Below, piece by piece: positions 51,398 to 60,680 of a DNA stretch of 64,000 nucleotides. Position 1 is the stretch's first letter. Every line of letters begins with the position of its first letter. The stretch is taken from assembly GCF_002735705.1 (NCBI RefSeq), contig NZ_PDZL01000018.1, positions 1 through 64,000 of the forward strand. Direction: 5' to 3'. Below the pieces are notes generated by a model that made no database searches, was not told where the DNA came from, and worked only from the letters and a program-made list of their open reading frames with translations. Source of the DNA: Janthinobacterium sp. BJB426 (GTDB lineage: Bacteria; Pseudomonadota; Gammaproteobacteria; Burkholderiales; Burkholderiaceae_D). The position numbers and the translations under genes are program-made.

Positions 51398-51428
51398 TAA
51401 AAAAACCAGTCATCTGACTGGTTTTTTT
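51396..51428 (+). terminator. Rho-independent terminator after the GFA gene
   Basis: A-run, ACCAGT (51405-51410), loop CATCTG, ACTGGT (51417-51422) and a T-run to 51428. The A-run on the left makes it bidirectional, also able to end minus-strand transcripts from 51510. Confidence 0.92.
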
Positions 51429-51509
51429 ATCGCATTCATGACACTCCGAAGAATTCCGATGATCGGTTGCTGTCAGGATGGCTCCTCCAGCCATACCCTC
51501 GCGAGCTGA

Positions 51510-51905
51510 TCATTTATGCGCCACCGGCCCCTTGGCGATCGGCACAAACACTTCCCATTTATCTTGTATCGTGGGCTTGACGGTCTTGGCGCAAATCACA
51601 GCAACATTCGGTCCGGACAGGCCATGGCTTTTCGGAACCCATTGCACACGCAACGCTACCGCGCATTTCGTTACCAGAATCTTCCGGTTCGGCTCCAGGA
51701 CTTGCCAACTTGTTCCATTTTTTGCATTTTCAGCTGCCATGAACTGTACTGCTGCATCCCTGATCTCAAACAAGCCATGGATGTCACCGCGTGTCCGGTC
51801 TTCGTCAAGCGTGCCAGCGAGTGCTGATGAGGCACCAGCAACAAGAAAAAGGGCGGCAACAAAGGAGGTGTACATGCGTTTATTCAATCGTAACGGTACC
51901 CACAT
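51510..51905 (-). CDS. Small secreted protein, 131 aa
   Basis: ATG 51905 is chosen because AAGGA sits 7 nt upstream. The N-terminus has basic residues and a hydrophobic core (MYTSFVAALFLVAGASSALA) ending in an A-L-A signal peptidase site. The mature ~100 residues are unremarkable: two Cys (TKCAV and VICAK) might form a disulphide. I do not recognise the family. Confidence 0.68.
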   Translation of the reverse strand: MWVPLRLNKRMYTSFVAALFLVAGASSALAGTLDEDRTRGDIHGLFEIRDAAVQFMAAENAKNGTSWQVLEPNRKILVTKCAVALRVQWVPKSHGLSGPNVAVICAKTVKPTIQDKWEVFVPIAKGPVAHK

Positions 51906-52215
51906 ATTTACAATCCTTACCAAGTCTGTTTGATATCAAATAGAGATATGGAAGGTTCCACATTTCCAGTGTGTGCATTGTCACACAAGCTACCGCAGCT
52001 CGTTCGTTTGCTGGCAGGATTCCTATTTGATTGCGAGGTGGCGTATGAAGGCCCGCGTTTCCTGAAGTTCCGGGCATTTGAATGAGCGTCAGATGCGTGG
52101 CGGGGACGGGAACAGCCTTCTCGCCCCCGCAACTGGCATACTATTAATGCATATGCCAATATGAGCAATGTTTGCAGAAACAAGCTGCGCCCAATTACCT
52201 GCCACCTTTAAAACC

Positions 52216-52623
52216 ATGAAAAACATCACCGTAGAATATCGTCACAACTTTCCCCTCGATCCGCTCGATGTCGTGCGTGTCTTCGATCAATCCGGAATCA
52301 AGCGTACTACCGACAATCTCCCGAGAATCGCGCGCATGTTCGCTGCGCCTTGCCTTTTGCTGTCGGCCTGGGTGGATAATGAGCTTGTGGGTCTGGCCCG
52401 GTCACTGACGGACTATGCCTACTGCTGCTATCTATCGGATCTGGCCGTCAACAAGCAGTACCAGGGGCTGGGTATCGGCAAGGAACTTGTCAAGCGCACT
52501 CAGGCTATCATCGGCGACGAAGTCTCCTTGATACTGCTCTCCGCCCCGGATGCCATGTCTTACTATCCGACGCTCGGTTTTGAGCCTGCCGGCAATGCCT
52601 ACGTCATCCGGCGCAAATATTGA
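52216..52623 (+). CDS. GNAT family N-acetyltransferase, 135 aa
   Basis: ATG 52216 starts MKNITVEYRHNFPLDPLDV. The GNAT acetyl-CoA site is LSDLAVNKQYQGLGIGKELV (~residues 74-93), and the chain ends with the common SYYPTLGFEPAGNAYVIRRK. The gene is seven nt upstream of the 152-aa hypothetical gene and probably in one transcript with it. Substrate not evident. Confidence 0.85.
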   Translation: MKNITVEYRHNFPLDPLDVVRVFDQSGIKRTTDNLPRIARMFAAPCLLLSAWVDNELVGLARSLTDYAYCCYLSDLAVNKQYQGLGIGKELVKRTQAIIGDEVSLILLSAPDAMSYYPTLGFEPAGNAYVIRRKY

Positions 52624-52630
52624 GCGCCCT

Positions 52631-53089
52631 ATGAAACCCGTCTACACCCTTGCCGAAGCCCTGGCAAAAGACCCCAGCCGCGTCGCCAAAACCCAGTCCC
52701 TCACCCGCGACAGTTCCAGACCCCACATGGGCCTGAAAGGCAGTCACGGCCTGTTCGCTTCCGAAGCCTGGTGGGAAAGCATCGAGGCCAAACGCCTCCA
52801 GACGCAAACCTTGACGGGCAGCATCGAACGAACGTATTTCGCGGGCCAGGACAGCCGCCGTGGCGATCAGGTCAACAGCTTCACCTTGCGCCTGGCGGAT
52901 GGCTCGACAGTCGACGAAAGCATCTACACGAATCACAAGCAGGACACCAGGCTGTTCGTGCCTGGCGCCATGGTGACGATGGTCTACGTGCTGGATGAGC
53001 TGAAGGCGCAGCCGGCTGTCGACTGCGGGATACATTACGCGCGAACCGTGCTGGAAGTGGCCATATCCGTCAGAAAAGATCAGGAGTAG
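52631..53089 (+). CDS. Hypothetical protein, 152 aa
   Basis: ATG 52631 (MKPVYTLAEALAKDPSRVAK) follows the acetyltransferase by 7 nt. The middle (SFTLRLADGSTVDESIY, then LFVPGAMVTMVYVLDEL) looks like a small beta barrel without signature residues. No signal peptide is apparent. I do not recognise the family. Confidence 0.7.
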   Translation: MKPVYTLAEALAKDPSRVAKTQSLTRDSSRPHMGLKGSHGLFASEAWWESIEAKRLQTQTLTGSIERTYFAGQDSRRGDQVNSFTLRLADGSTVDESIYTNHKQDTRLFVPGAMVTMVYVLDELKAQPAVDCGIHYARTVLEVAISVRKDQE

Positions 53090-53227
53090 GGGCACGGCGC
53101 CATGCCGATGCTCCACTATCTGCACAAGCTTGATATCGGACAAGTTCCCAGCCGAAATTCGTTTGACCGCCCCCCGTGCCAGGTCTAGAGTCTACAAGGA
53201 ACCCTCAACTGACCACGATCGCCGCCG

Positions 53228-53437
53228 ATGGCCAAGCCTTTTCCCTTAAACCCCAAGAACCCCGAACGCATCTGCTGGGGTTGCGACAAGTATTGTCCGC
53301 CGGACGCCATGCGCTGCGGCAATGGTTCCGAGCGCACGCAGCATCCGATCGAGCTGTTTGGCGAAGGCTGGAATGACTGGGGACTAGAGGCGGCCGACAA
53401 GGACGACCAGGACGACCAGGACGAGCACAAGCCCTGA
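53228..53437 (+). CDS. DUF3079 family protein, 69 aa
   Basis: MAKPFPLNPKNPERICWGCD followed by YCPPDAMRCGNGSERTQHP is a near-perfect DUF3079 pattern, with C-x2-C ... C ... C cysteines likely binding one zinc. Common and conserved in Burkholderiales; function unknown. The C-terminus is an unusual Asp/Gln repeat (DKDDQDDQDE). Confidence 0.9.
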   Translation: MAKPFPLNPKNPERICWGCDKYCPPDAMRCGNGSERTQHPIELFGEGWNDWGLEAADKDDQDDQDEHKP

Positions 53438-53508
53438 CGACAAGCGCACCACATGGCGCGCCGCTACAATCGCCTCATCGCCCATTCATCCGAGCTGAGG
53501 AAATACCC

Positions 53509-54003
53509 ATGCAAGAGATCCTGTCCAGTTGGCTGGCAAGCAGCGCCGGCGATTGCCAATTCGTCGAGCACCCGGCCGTGCACACGATCGATGAAGCACT
53601 GGTGCACGTGCCAGCCATGCCTGGCCTGATGGTCAAGAATCTATTCGTGCGCGATGAAAAGGGCCGCCGGCATTTTCTCGTCATCGTGCCCTTTGACAAG
53701 CGCATCGACCTGGCGGCGCTGGGGCGTCTATTGCCAGCAAGTAAGCTGAGCATGGCCTCGCCCGAACGCCTGTTGCTGCACCTGGGCATCACGCCCGGTT
53801 CCGTCAGCCTGTTTGCGCTAATCCACGACAACGTGCAGGCGGTGGAACTGGTACTGGACCAGGTCGTGTGGGAAGCGGATGCTGTGCAAGCCCATCCGCT
53901 GCGCAACACGGCGACAGTGGCGCTGTCGCATGCCACTCTGGTCAATTTCCTTGCCTATACGGGGCACGTTCCCCGTATTCTGGACGTGCCGGCGGCGATC
54001 TGA
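53509..54003 (+). CDS. YbaK/ProX-type aminoacyl-tRNA deacylase, 164 aa
   Basis: Prolyl-tRNA synthetase-associated-like domain: FVEHPAVHTIDEAL, then KNLFVRDEKGRRHFLVIVPF with the conserved Lys, and GSVSLFALIHD near residue 97. Such proteins hydrolyse mischarged tRNA, for example Ala-tRNA-Pro. Length and the ...LFALIND-like motif fit ProXp-ala/YbaK. No ribosome binding site stronger than CTGAGGAAATACCC, which is good. Confidence 0.88.
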   Translation: MQEILSSWLASSAGDCQFVEHPAVHTIDEALVHVPAMPGLMVKNLFVRDEKGRRHFLVIVPFDKRIDLAALGRLLPASKLSMASPERLLLHLGITPGSVSLFALIHDNVQAVELVLDQVVWEADAVQAHPLRNTATVALSHATLVNFLAYTGHVPRILDVPAAI

Positions 54004-54013
54004 AAGCACCGTT

Positions 54014-55249
54014 TCAATGCCCGGCCACGGGCGCGCCGCCGCTGCGCCGTCCCGGCCGGAAGCCGTGCGCGCGGGCCGACCAGGCGACGAGGAAGGCCAG
54101 CACGAGCAAAGCCACCATGGCCCACGGGAAGGCGCCGGCACCCCAGGTTTCCAGCAAGGCGCCGCCCACCACGCCCGCGGCGGCAATCGCCCCATTCCAC
54201 GCCACCACATTCATCGACAAGGCCACGTCGGCGCCGCTGCCGGCCGTGTCCGCCAGCGCCGTTTGCAACAGGGTGGCCGCGCCGCCAAAGCTCAGGCCCC
54301 AGACGGCCATGCCCAGGTAGATCACAAAGGGAAGGTGCACTGCGAGGCCCAGCACGAGGGCCGTCGCGGCGAACACGGCCAGGCTGGCCAGCACGGTTGC
54401 GCGCAGGTGGCGCTCGACCAGCCGGCCCGTGATCCAGATGCCGGCCATGGCGGCGGCGCCGAAGACGAGCAGCACCAGGTCGACCCGCTGCGTCAATCCG
54501 GCCGGCGCCACGAACGGGGCAATGTAGGTGTAGAGAATGTTGTGCGCCAGCATCCAGGCGATGACGACGGCCAGCACGGGGCGCACGCCCGGCGTCGTGA
54601 AGACGCGGCGCAGGGGCAGGCGTTCATGGACGGATAGTCCCGGATAGTCAGGCACCTTCGCCAGCACCCAGGCGATCAGGATCAATGTCAGGGCGGAAAT
54701 GATCCAGAACGCGGCGCGCCAGCCGACCAGCGAACCAAGCAAGGTGCCCAGCGGTACGCCCAGGGACAGGGCGACGGGCGCGCCCACCATGGCCAGCGCC
54801 AGGGCGCGGCCTTGCTGGCGGGGCGCCACCATGCGCCGCGCATAGCCTGCCAGCAAGCTCCACGCCAGTCCGGCCGCCATGCCGGCAAAGAAACGGGCCG
54901 CGAGGGTCAGCCAGTAGTGGGACGACAGGGCCGTGACGGTATTGAACGCGAGAAAGCCGATGATGGTCAGCAGCAGCACGTTGCGGCGGCGCCAGCCGCG
55001 CGTGGCGATGGTGAGCGGAATGGCTGCCAGCAGGGAGCCGAGCGCATAGGCCGTGACCATTTGCCCGGCCAGCGCGGCGCTGACGCCGAGGCCCGCGCTG
55101 ATCTGCGGCAGCAGGCCGGCGGGCAAGGTTTCCGTGACGATGCAGATAAAACCCGTCATGGCCAGGGCCAGCAGGCCGGCGACGGGGAGGCGATCGGCCA
55201 GCGCAGGGCTGGTTCCGGTGGTGAGCGTAGCGTGATTCACGGCAAACAT
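54014..55249 (-). CDS. MFS transporter (DHA1, AraJ/SotB-like efflux), 411 aa
   Basis: Twelve hydrophobic segments of the major facilitator superfamily are visible, with the loop 2-3 motif ATRGWRRRNVLLL and the ETLPAGLLPQISAGLGVS opening of drug/sugar efflux members. The start is ambiguous: ATG 55249 sits on AAGG itself, and GTG 55240 has better spacing to AAGGA. Longer frames into the intergenic DNA are rejected. It is divergent from a TetR gene, which probably represses it. Substrate unknown. Confidence 0.88.
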   Translation of the reverse strand: MFAVNHATLTTGTSPALADRLPVAGLLALAMTGFICIVTETLPAGLLPQISAGLGVSAALAGQMVTAYALGSLLAAIPLTIATRGWRRRNVLLLTIIGFLAFNTVTALSSHYWLTLAARFFAGMAAGLAWSLLAGYARRMVAPRQQGRALALAMVGAPVALSLGVPLGTLLGSLVGWRAAFWIISALTLILIAWVLAKVPDYPGLSVHERLPLRRVFTTPGVRPVLAVVIAWMLAHNILYTYIAPFVAPAGLTQRVDLVLLVFGAAAMAGIWITGRLVERHLRATVLASLAVFAATALVLGLAVHLPFVIYLGMAVWGLSFGGAATLLQTALADTAGSGADVALSMNVVAWNGAIAAAGVVGGALLETWGAGAFPWAMVALLVLAFLVAWSARAHGFRPGRRSGGAPVAGH

Positions 55250-55340
55250 CCTTGTCAAGTAATCGGGCGCAGGAATCCCCCGACCGTTATAGCGGTATAT
55301 ATGTATCGATCGGTATAAATATAGGCGATGGCGTACCGCG

Positions 55341-55369
55341 TTGTCAACGACTTCTGTATCGAGTAGTAT
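55341..55369 (+). promoter_or_regulatory. Candidate sigma-70 promoter for the tetR gene
   Basis: TTGTCA (55341-55346), 17-nt spacer, TAGTAT (55364-55369), 37 nt before the tetR ATG. Palindromic words nearby (CCGTTATAGCGG at about 55284-55295, and ATCGATCGGTAT near 55308) lie between the two divergent genes and may be the operator. Confidence 0.6.
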
Positions 55370-55405
55370 GTAAGTGGCACATGAGTAGATGAGAAGGAGC
55401 GATGG

Positions 55406-56023
55406 ATGGCGCAAATGGGACGGCCGCGCACGTTCGACCGGCAGGCAGCGGTCGAGCAGGCCATGTTTTTATTCTGGCAGCAGGGATATGAATCGACTTC
55501 CTTGAGCCAGCTCAAGGCGAGCCTGGGCGGCGGCATTTCCGCGCCCAGCTTTTATGCGGCGTTCGGCTCGAAGGAAGCGCTGTTCCGCGAAGCGGCGCAA
55601 TGCTATCTGGACACGTTTGCCCGCGTGACGGAATGCCTGTGGGACGATGGCCTGGCGCCGCGCGCGGCCATCGAGCTGGCCTTGCGCCAGTCGGCCAGCA
55701 TGCAGTCCGAGCCGGGACATCCGCCCGGCTGCATGGTGGCGCTCGGCTGCATGAGCGCGCCGACGGCCGAGCATGCGGCCGTGGCCGCGCCCCTCACCGC
55801 GTCGCGCGCCCGCACCCGCGCCGGTTTCGTGCATTGCGTGGAGCGGGGCATGGCCAGCGGCGAATTGCCAGCGGGTACGGACGCGAGCGCGCTGGCGTCC
55901 GTCTTCGACAGCTTTTTATCGGGCGTGTCGATTCAGGCCCGCGATGGCGTTGGCTACGCCGTGTTTGACGCTGCCATCACGCACATCATGCGCGTGTGGG
56001 ATGCCAACCGTTTGACAACCTAG
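55406..56023 (+). CDS. TetR family transcriptional regulator, 205 aa
   Basis: N-terminal HTH: GRPRTFDRQAAVEQAMFLFW, then YESTSLSQLKASLG and SAPSFYAAFGSKEALF, the classic TetR recognition region. The C-terminal ligand/dimer domain has GCMVALGCMSAPTAEH. The ATG at 55406 follows AAGGAGCG. Divergent from the MFS gene and likely its repressor. Confidence 0.92.
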   Translation: MAQMGRPRTFDRQAAVEQAMFLFWQQGYESTSLSQLKASLGGGISAPSFYAAFGSKEALFREAAQCYLDTFARVTECLWDDGLAPRAAIELALRQSASMQSEPGHPPGCMVALGCMSAPTAEHAAVAAPLTASRARTRAGFVHCVERGMASGELPAGTDASALASVFDSFLSGVSIQARDGVGYAVFDAAITHIMRVWDANRLTT

Positions 56024-56490
56024 GCCGTAAAGCGAAACTCCAGCACATCGTCGCCATACTTGTCCGTCTCGCCCGTCGCCGTCCAGCCCAGGTAACGGTA
56101 AAAGCCGTAGGAGCGCGAAGCGGGATCGCTGGAGCAGCCGAGGAATAGCCGCTGGTGGCCCTGCGCGCGCAGTTCCGTCATCACCAGTTCCAGCAAGGTC
56201 TTGCCGATGCCTAAGCCTTCGAATTCCGGCAGCAGGGCCAGGACGATGATTTCGCCCGTGTCGCGCTCGCCAAAGCAGTAGCCTACCAGCTGGCCGTCGT
56301 GATGGCAGGCCTGGCCAGGCAGGCTTCCCGAGCGCATCATTTCCGCCCAGGTGACGGCCGTGATGCCCACTTCCGCCAGGCGTTCCTCGGAAACGGCGTT
56401 TTGCCGCGTCTTGCCGCGCAAGGCGATAAAGGCCGGGGTGTCTTCCGCCCTGGCGGGATGGAAGGTAATCGATGCTGGGTGTGTCGTCAT
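56020..56490 (-). CDS. GNAT family N-acetyltransferase, 156 aa
   Basis: GNAT core: GYCFGERDTGEIIVLALLPE, EFEGLGIGKTLLELVMTEL (pyrophosphate loop) and RSYGFYRYLGWTATGETDKY. It overlaps the tetR end by 4 nt on the opposite strand. Substrate unknown. Confidence 0.88.
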   Translation of the reverse strand: MTTHPASITFHPARAEDTPAFIALRGKTRQNAVSEERLAEVGITAVTWAEMMRSGSLPGQACHHDGQLVGYCFGERDTGEIIVLALLPEFEGLGIGKTLLELVMTELRAQGHQRLFLGCSSDPASRSYGFYRYLGWTATGETDKYGDDVLEFRFTA

Positions 56491-56539
56491 GTATTAACTC
56501 GATGGTGTCGGATGAATGGCGGGCAGGACAGGATAAATA

Positions 56540-57199
56540 TCATTCCCAAGGTTTGCGCATGATTTTCGCGTGACGCTGCCAGTCAACTACTTTTGTATTC
56601 TCGATGGCCTGCTGGCCGGGATTGCCGCTATCGATGATTTCATCCTTGACGATGATCAAGGCGTCTTTTTCATTCAAGCGGTATTCCCGATAGCGCTCGC
56701 AATCCTGTTCGCGCCGGGCAGTGGTGATTAATTTGTCAGTCCGCCACGCATAGCTGTCTTCATAAAAACATTGCGCGGCGCAGCCGCAATTGGGGATGCC
56801 GCCTTCGATTTTTTGATCGGCTGTGCTGATATCCAGATTCGGAATGGCAGACATGGGTTGATTGAAACGGTATTGCTTCGCCGGCGCATCCCACAGCCAT
56901 ACATCGGAACAGCGGATGCGTCCCTGGCTATCCGTGTAACCGGTAACCCACAGGTCGGCATGGCCGTCGAAATTCATGTCGACCAGCAGCGCATGCAAAT
57001 TGCCCGTGCCGCTGGTGCTGCAACTTCCAGGTATCCACTGCTTCCCGATTTTCAGCTGGTACGTCTGTTTTTCATCGTGATTCGCATAGCGGATATCGGC
57101 CGCTTGCCGTACTTTGCCTGTCGCGGCTTTGTCCAGGTGCAAGGTGCCGCCATAAACCGAGGTGGAAATCAGGGATAAAAGCAGAACAATCAATTTCAT
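56540..57199 (-). CDS. Secreted protein with FG-GAP-like segment, 219 aa
   Basis: ATG 57199 gives a signal peptide (MKLIVLLLSLISTSVYG). Residues ~70-90 (LHALLVDMNFDGHADLWVTG) are an FG-GAP/calcium-loop-like D-x-N-x-D-G-x-x-D motif. The mature part has six Cys (CSTSG, CSD, CGCAAQC, DCE), so disulphides are likely in the periplasm. Similar to small XAC2610-like proteins; role unknown. Confidence 0.78.
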   Translation of the reverse strand: MKLIVLLLSLISTSVYGGTLHLDKAATGKVRQAADIRYANHDEKQTYQLKIGKQWIPGSCSTSGTGNLHALLVDMNFDGHADLWVTGYTDSQGRIRCSDVWLWDAPAKQYRFNQPMSAIPNLDISTADQKIEGGIPNCGCAAQCFYEDSYAWRTDKLITTARREQDCERYREYRLNEKDALIIVKDEIIDSGNPGQQAIENTKVVDWQRHAKIMRKPWE

Positions 57200-57377
57200 G
57201 GCGTTATTCTTGGGCGGATATCGGGCCCCAAATGTAGGGCACAATGCCCCGATTATATCGGGCGGAGAATGATGATAACGCATGATTTGGGCAATGTGCC
57301 ACACCATTCCCTATCGTGCATTCTGCGCGGAACAGTGCTGTGTACAATGCCCAAAAATCCCCGAATAAGGAATTCTG

Positions 57378-58034
57378 ATGACATCCTCTCCCGAATCTTT
57401 GAATGAAGCGGGCATTCTCGCTTATAACGACGGTCAGCACGCCGAGGCATTCAGGCAATTCGACGCGGCTGCGCGCACCGGCGATCCTGCCGGCCAGCAT
57501 TTATTGGCCAGCCTGTATTACCAGGGCCATGGCGTGACGCAAGACTTGCCGAAAGCGGTGGAACTGTTCACGGCAGCCGCGCAGGCGGGCTTTCCGCCGT
57601 CGCTGGCCAATCTGGCCCTGATGTATGCGAGCGGTGATGGCGTCGCGCAAGACATGGCGCAATCGCTCGCGTATGGCCGCCAGGCGGCCGAGGCGGGCGA
57701 TGGCCAGTCGCAATTCAACCTGGCGCAGGCCTACCGCAAGGGGGTTGATGTGCCGCAAGACTTCGCCGAGGCGGCCTTCTGGTACAAGCAGGCGGCCGAA
57801 GCCGGTTCCCTGTCGGCGCAGAACGAATACGGCTTGCTGTACGCGCAAGGGCAGGGCGTGGAACTCGACTACGTGCAGGCGTATGCGTGGATCGCCATGC
57901 CGGCCGAGGCGGGCAGCGCACAATCGATCAAGAACCGCGACCAGTTGCTGGAAATCCTCACGCCGTCACAGCAGCAGGCGGCGCGCGCGCTGGCGGCAGA
58001 GTATGCGGCGCAGTATGGCGTCAATCCCCACTAG
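57378..58034 (+). CDS. Sel1-repeat (TPR-like) protein, 218 aa
   Basis: Four to five Sel1-like repeats (A-x-x-x-L-A-x-x-Y-x-x-G-x-G-V-x-x-D): HLLASLYYQGHGVTQDLPKA, NLALMYASGDGVAQDMAQS, NLAQAYRKGVDVPQDFAEA and EYGLLYAQGQGVELDYVQA. Such proteins are scaffolds for protein partners. No signal peptide, so cytoplasmic. AAGGAATTCTG precedes the ATG. Confidence 0.9.
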   Translation: MTSSPESLNEAGILAYNDGQHAEAFRQFDAAARTGDPAGQHLLASLYYQGHGVTQDLPKAVELFTAAAQAGFPPSLANLALMYASGDGVAQDMAQSLAYGRQAAEAGDGQSQFNLAQAYRKGVDVPQDFAEAAFWYKQAAEAGSLSAQNEYGLLYAQGQGVELDYVQAYAWIAMPAEAGSAQSIKNRDQLLEILTPSQQQAARALAAEYAAQYGVNPH

Positions 58035-58998
58035 ATTTCTTTGCCGGCAGCTTGCTGAGCACACCTGCCGCATCGAGTTCATAGCTGTCGAAATCGCGCG
58101 CGAGGAATAGTTCACCCGAGTAATGCAGCCGGGCTTCCGCTTCCAGCTCGGCCATGCCGTCCGCATGGTGATAGCGGGCGCTGAAGTGGGTGAGGATCAG
58201 GTTCGGCAAGCGGGCGGCTTCGGCGAACTGCGCCACGCGCTGCACGGAACTGTGCGTGGGGCCGGGGCCCACTTTCTGCAGCATGGCTTCCGTGTAGGTG
58301 GCTTCATGCACGAGCAGTTGCGCGCCGGCACAGGCGTCCGTCAGCAACGCTGGCGTGTCGTTGTCGCCGCCAATCACCACCGTGGCGCGCTGCGTGTCCG
58401 TCTGGCGGAAGGTGGCGGCGTTCAATACCGTGCCATCGTCCAGGATCGCATCCTGGCCAGCCTGCAAGAGTCCCCAGGCGGGGCCGGGCGGCACGCCGGC
58501 TGCCTGCAGGGCCATCTTGTCCAGCTTCCACCTGCTTGTTTCCAGCGCAAAACGATAACCGACGCTCGGGGCGCGGTGCGACAACGCATGGCGTGAGATG
58601 GTCAAGCCCGCTTCCTCATGCACGACTGGCGCGCTGTCCACGTCGATATGAACCAAGGGGTACGTCAAAAACAGTTCCGTGTGCAGCAGGGTGGCGTCGA
58701 TCCAGGCCTTGATGGCGGCCGGGGCGATCAGCAGCAAGGGCTTCTTGCGTCCCGTCATCGAGGCGCTGGCCAGCAAGCCAGGCAGCCCATAGCTGTGGTC
58801 GCCATGCACGTGGGTGATGCAGATGCCCACCAGGTCGTGCACGGACAGGGGCAGGCGCTGCAGCCGGTGCTGCGTGGCTTCGCCGCAATCGATCATCCAC
58901 CAGTCGCGGTTGTGCGTGGTTTGCAGGGCCAGCGACGTGACGTTGCGGTGGCGCGTGGGCACGCCGGAAGACGTGCCGAGAAAAGTCAGTTTGAACAT
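58021..58998 (-). CDS. rnz: Ribonuclease Z, 325 aa
   Basis: Metallo-beta-lactamase fold tRNA 3'-processing endonuclease. Start MFKLTFLGTSSGVPT; the zinc motif is THVHGDHSYGLPGLL, with further ligands in VHEATY and LTHFSARY. The substrate-specific AxDxxPxxxxxxH-like part is not distinct, but length and domain order match RNase Z/ElaC. An alternative start six codons upstream (59016) exists. The 3' end overlaps the Sel1 gene by 14 nt. Confidence 0.93.
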   Translation of the reverse strand: MFKLTFLGTSSGVPTRHRNVTSLALQTTHNRDWWMIDCGEATQHRLQRLPLSVHDLVGICITHVHGDHSYGLPGLLASASMTGRKKPLLLIAPAAIKAWIDATLLHTELFLTYPLVHIDVDSAPVVHEEAGLTISRHALSHRAPSVGYRFALETSRWKLDKMALQAAGVPPGPAWGLLQAGQDAILDDGTVLNAATFRQTDTQRATVVIGGDNDTPALLTDACAGAQLLVHEATYTEAMLQKVGPGPTHSSVQRVAQFAEAARLPNLILTHFSARYHHADGMAELEAEARLHYSGELFLARDFDSYELDAAGVLSKLPAKKSSGD

Positions 58999-59044
58999 GG
59001 GCGCATTATGCGGCAAGCCATCGCTGTTGCCAACGCGCCAGCCT

Positions 59045-60538
59045 TCAGCTTGCCCGTGGCGCGCTCAATTTGTCCTTGTAGATGCGCCCGTTCTTCATGA
59101 TCAGCAGCAGGCTTTCTTCCGGCTGGGCGAGGAAATCGAGGTTCTTCGTGGGATCGCCATCGGCCACCAGCAAGTCGGCAAACGCGCCCACGGCCAGCTT
59201 GCCCAGAGTGCCCGGATAGGGCGAGCGCTGGCCGGACAGGGCCAGCAGTTCGCCATTCTGCCCCGTCGCCTGTGCCAGCAAGGTCAGGGGATCGTAAAAG
59301 CGCGTGAGTTTCGCCAGTTGGCGGCCCTGCGTGGGCGTGTTTTTCGCGCTGAACAGGATGTCCGTGCCCCAGCCCGTCCTGATGCCGTACTTTTGCGCCA
59401 GCGCATACGCCTTCACCGTGCCTTCGGATACGATGGTTTGGCTGGCCTTGCGCGCCGCATCGGGGTAGACATTCGCATCCGCGTCTTGCAGGAAAGGCTG
59501 CAGGCTCCACCACGTGCCCGTGTCGCGCATCAGGCGCACGGCATCGTCGTCCGCCAGCTGGCCATGTTCGATGCTGCGCACGCCTGCGCGGATGGCCCGC
59601 TGTATGCCTTTCGGCGTGTAGACGTGGGTCATCACATACGTGCCCCAGTCGGCGGCCGCTTCCACGCCGGCGCGCAGTTCGCGTTCCGAATATTGCGTGC
59701 TGTCGAGCGGGTCGTACATCGACGCGACGCCGCCGCCGGCCATCATCTTGATTTGCGTCGCGCCCAGCATCAGCTGCTCGCGCACGCGGCGCAGCACTTC
59801 CGCCTCGCCATCGGCGATCATGGCCATGCCCGCCGTTTCCGCCATGCCCAGCGGCGCGTTGGCCGCGCGGGGAATCTCCGAGCGCAGGCGGAAGTCGCCA
59901 TGGCCCGAGGTTTGCGAAATCATGGCGCCCGAGGGGAAGATGCGCGGACCGTCGACGATGCCTTCATCGATGGCGCGTTGTAAAGCAAAGGCGGGGCCGC
60001 CAGGATCGCGCACGGAGGTAAAGCCGCGCAGCAGGGTGCGCTGCGCTTCCTGCGCCGCCACCAGATACAGATAGCCAACGTCGGACGTCATGGCCGTCAC
60101 CTGGTTGATGGCGGCCAGCATGGTGTGCCAGTGGGCGTCGATCAGGCCCGGCATCACCAGCTTGCCCTGGCAATCGATGACGTGCGCGCCTTCCACCTTC
60201 TCGCCGGCCGGCAACAGGGCGGTAATGGTCGGGCCTGTCACCAGCACGTGGATACCGGAGCGGGGCGTCTTGCCCGTGCCGTCGAACAGGCGCAGATTGG
60301 TCAGCAGCAGGGGGCGCTGGGGCGTTTGCGGCTGCTGGGCGACGGCGTTGCCGGTGGACAAGCCGATGAACGGCGCCAGCATGGCGGCCGTGCCACCGAG
60401 AAACTGGCGGCGCCGCATGTCCGCCATCACCCGCTGGTGCAGGATGGTGAAGACGGTGCCGCCGCAATCGCAGGCACGCGGCTTCAAGCCGCCCGTTTGC
60501 CACGTATCCATCAGATGCTGCTCTTGTGCCAGGGCCAT
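59045..60538 (-). CDS. Tat-exported amidohydrolase (imidazolonepropionase/prolidase-like), 497 aa
   Basis: Metal-dependent hydrolase of the amidohydrolase superfamily: LVMPGLIDAHWHTM (metal site; His-x-His variant HWH), a Lys in ATQIKMMAGGGV, YVMTHVYTP, RSIEHGQLAD, and GWGTDILF with the catalytic Asp, followed by the composite-domain end VGAFADLLVADGDP. A twin-arginine-like signal (MRRRQFLGGTAAMLAPF) lies at about residues 41-57 from this start. The start is uncertain: ATG 60538 has AAAGG upstream, while ATG 60427 or 60418 would place the Tat signal at the N-terminus. Substrate unknown. Confidence 0.85.
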   Translation of the reverse strand: MALAQEQHLMDTWQTGGLKPRACDCGGTVFTILHQRVMADMRRRQFLGGTAAMLAPFIGLSTGNAVAQQPQTPQRPLLLTNLRLFDGTGKTPRSGIHVLVTGPTITALLPAGEKVEGAHVIDCQGKLVMPGLIDAHWHTMLAAINQVTAMTSDVGYLYLVAAQEAQRTLLRGFTSVRDPGGPAFALQRAIDEGIVDGPRIFPSGAMISQTSGHGDFRLRSEIPRAANAPLGMAETAGMAMIADGEAEVLRRVREQLMLGATQIKMMAGGGVASMYDPLDSTQYSERELRAGVEAAADWGTYVMTHVYTPKGIQRAIRAGVRSIEHGQLADDDAVRLMRDTGTWWSLQPFLQDADANVYPDAARKASQTIVSEGTVKAYALAQKYGIRTGWGTDILFSAKNTPTQGRQLAKLTRFYDPLTLLAQATGQNGELLALSGQRSPYPGTLGKLAVGAFADLLVADGDPTKNLDFLAQPEESLLLIMKNGRIYKDKLSAPRAS

Positions 60539-60680
60539 CGCCGCCATCCTTTCATCGCTGCCGCGCCAGCATGTGGCTGCAGGCAAAGTTAACAATAGGA
60601 AACTATTGTCATAGTTGGCCTGCAGCGGCGGCAAGTCAAGCGTGCACTTGCTTTACGGCAAAGAATGTAGCATCGGCTGT

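Noticed and set aside
53879..54637. Long plus-strand frame opposite the MFS gene, and similar GC-rich frames at 58814-59983, 60686-61550, 61641-62090 and 62480-63478
   Set aside because: All are opposite or out of frame with recognisable genes in high-GC DNA and have Arg/Ala/His-biased, non-protein-like composition.
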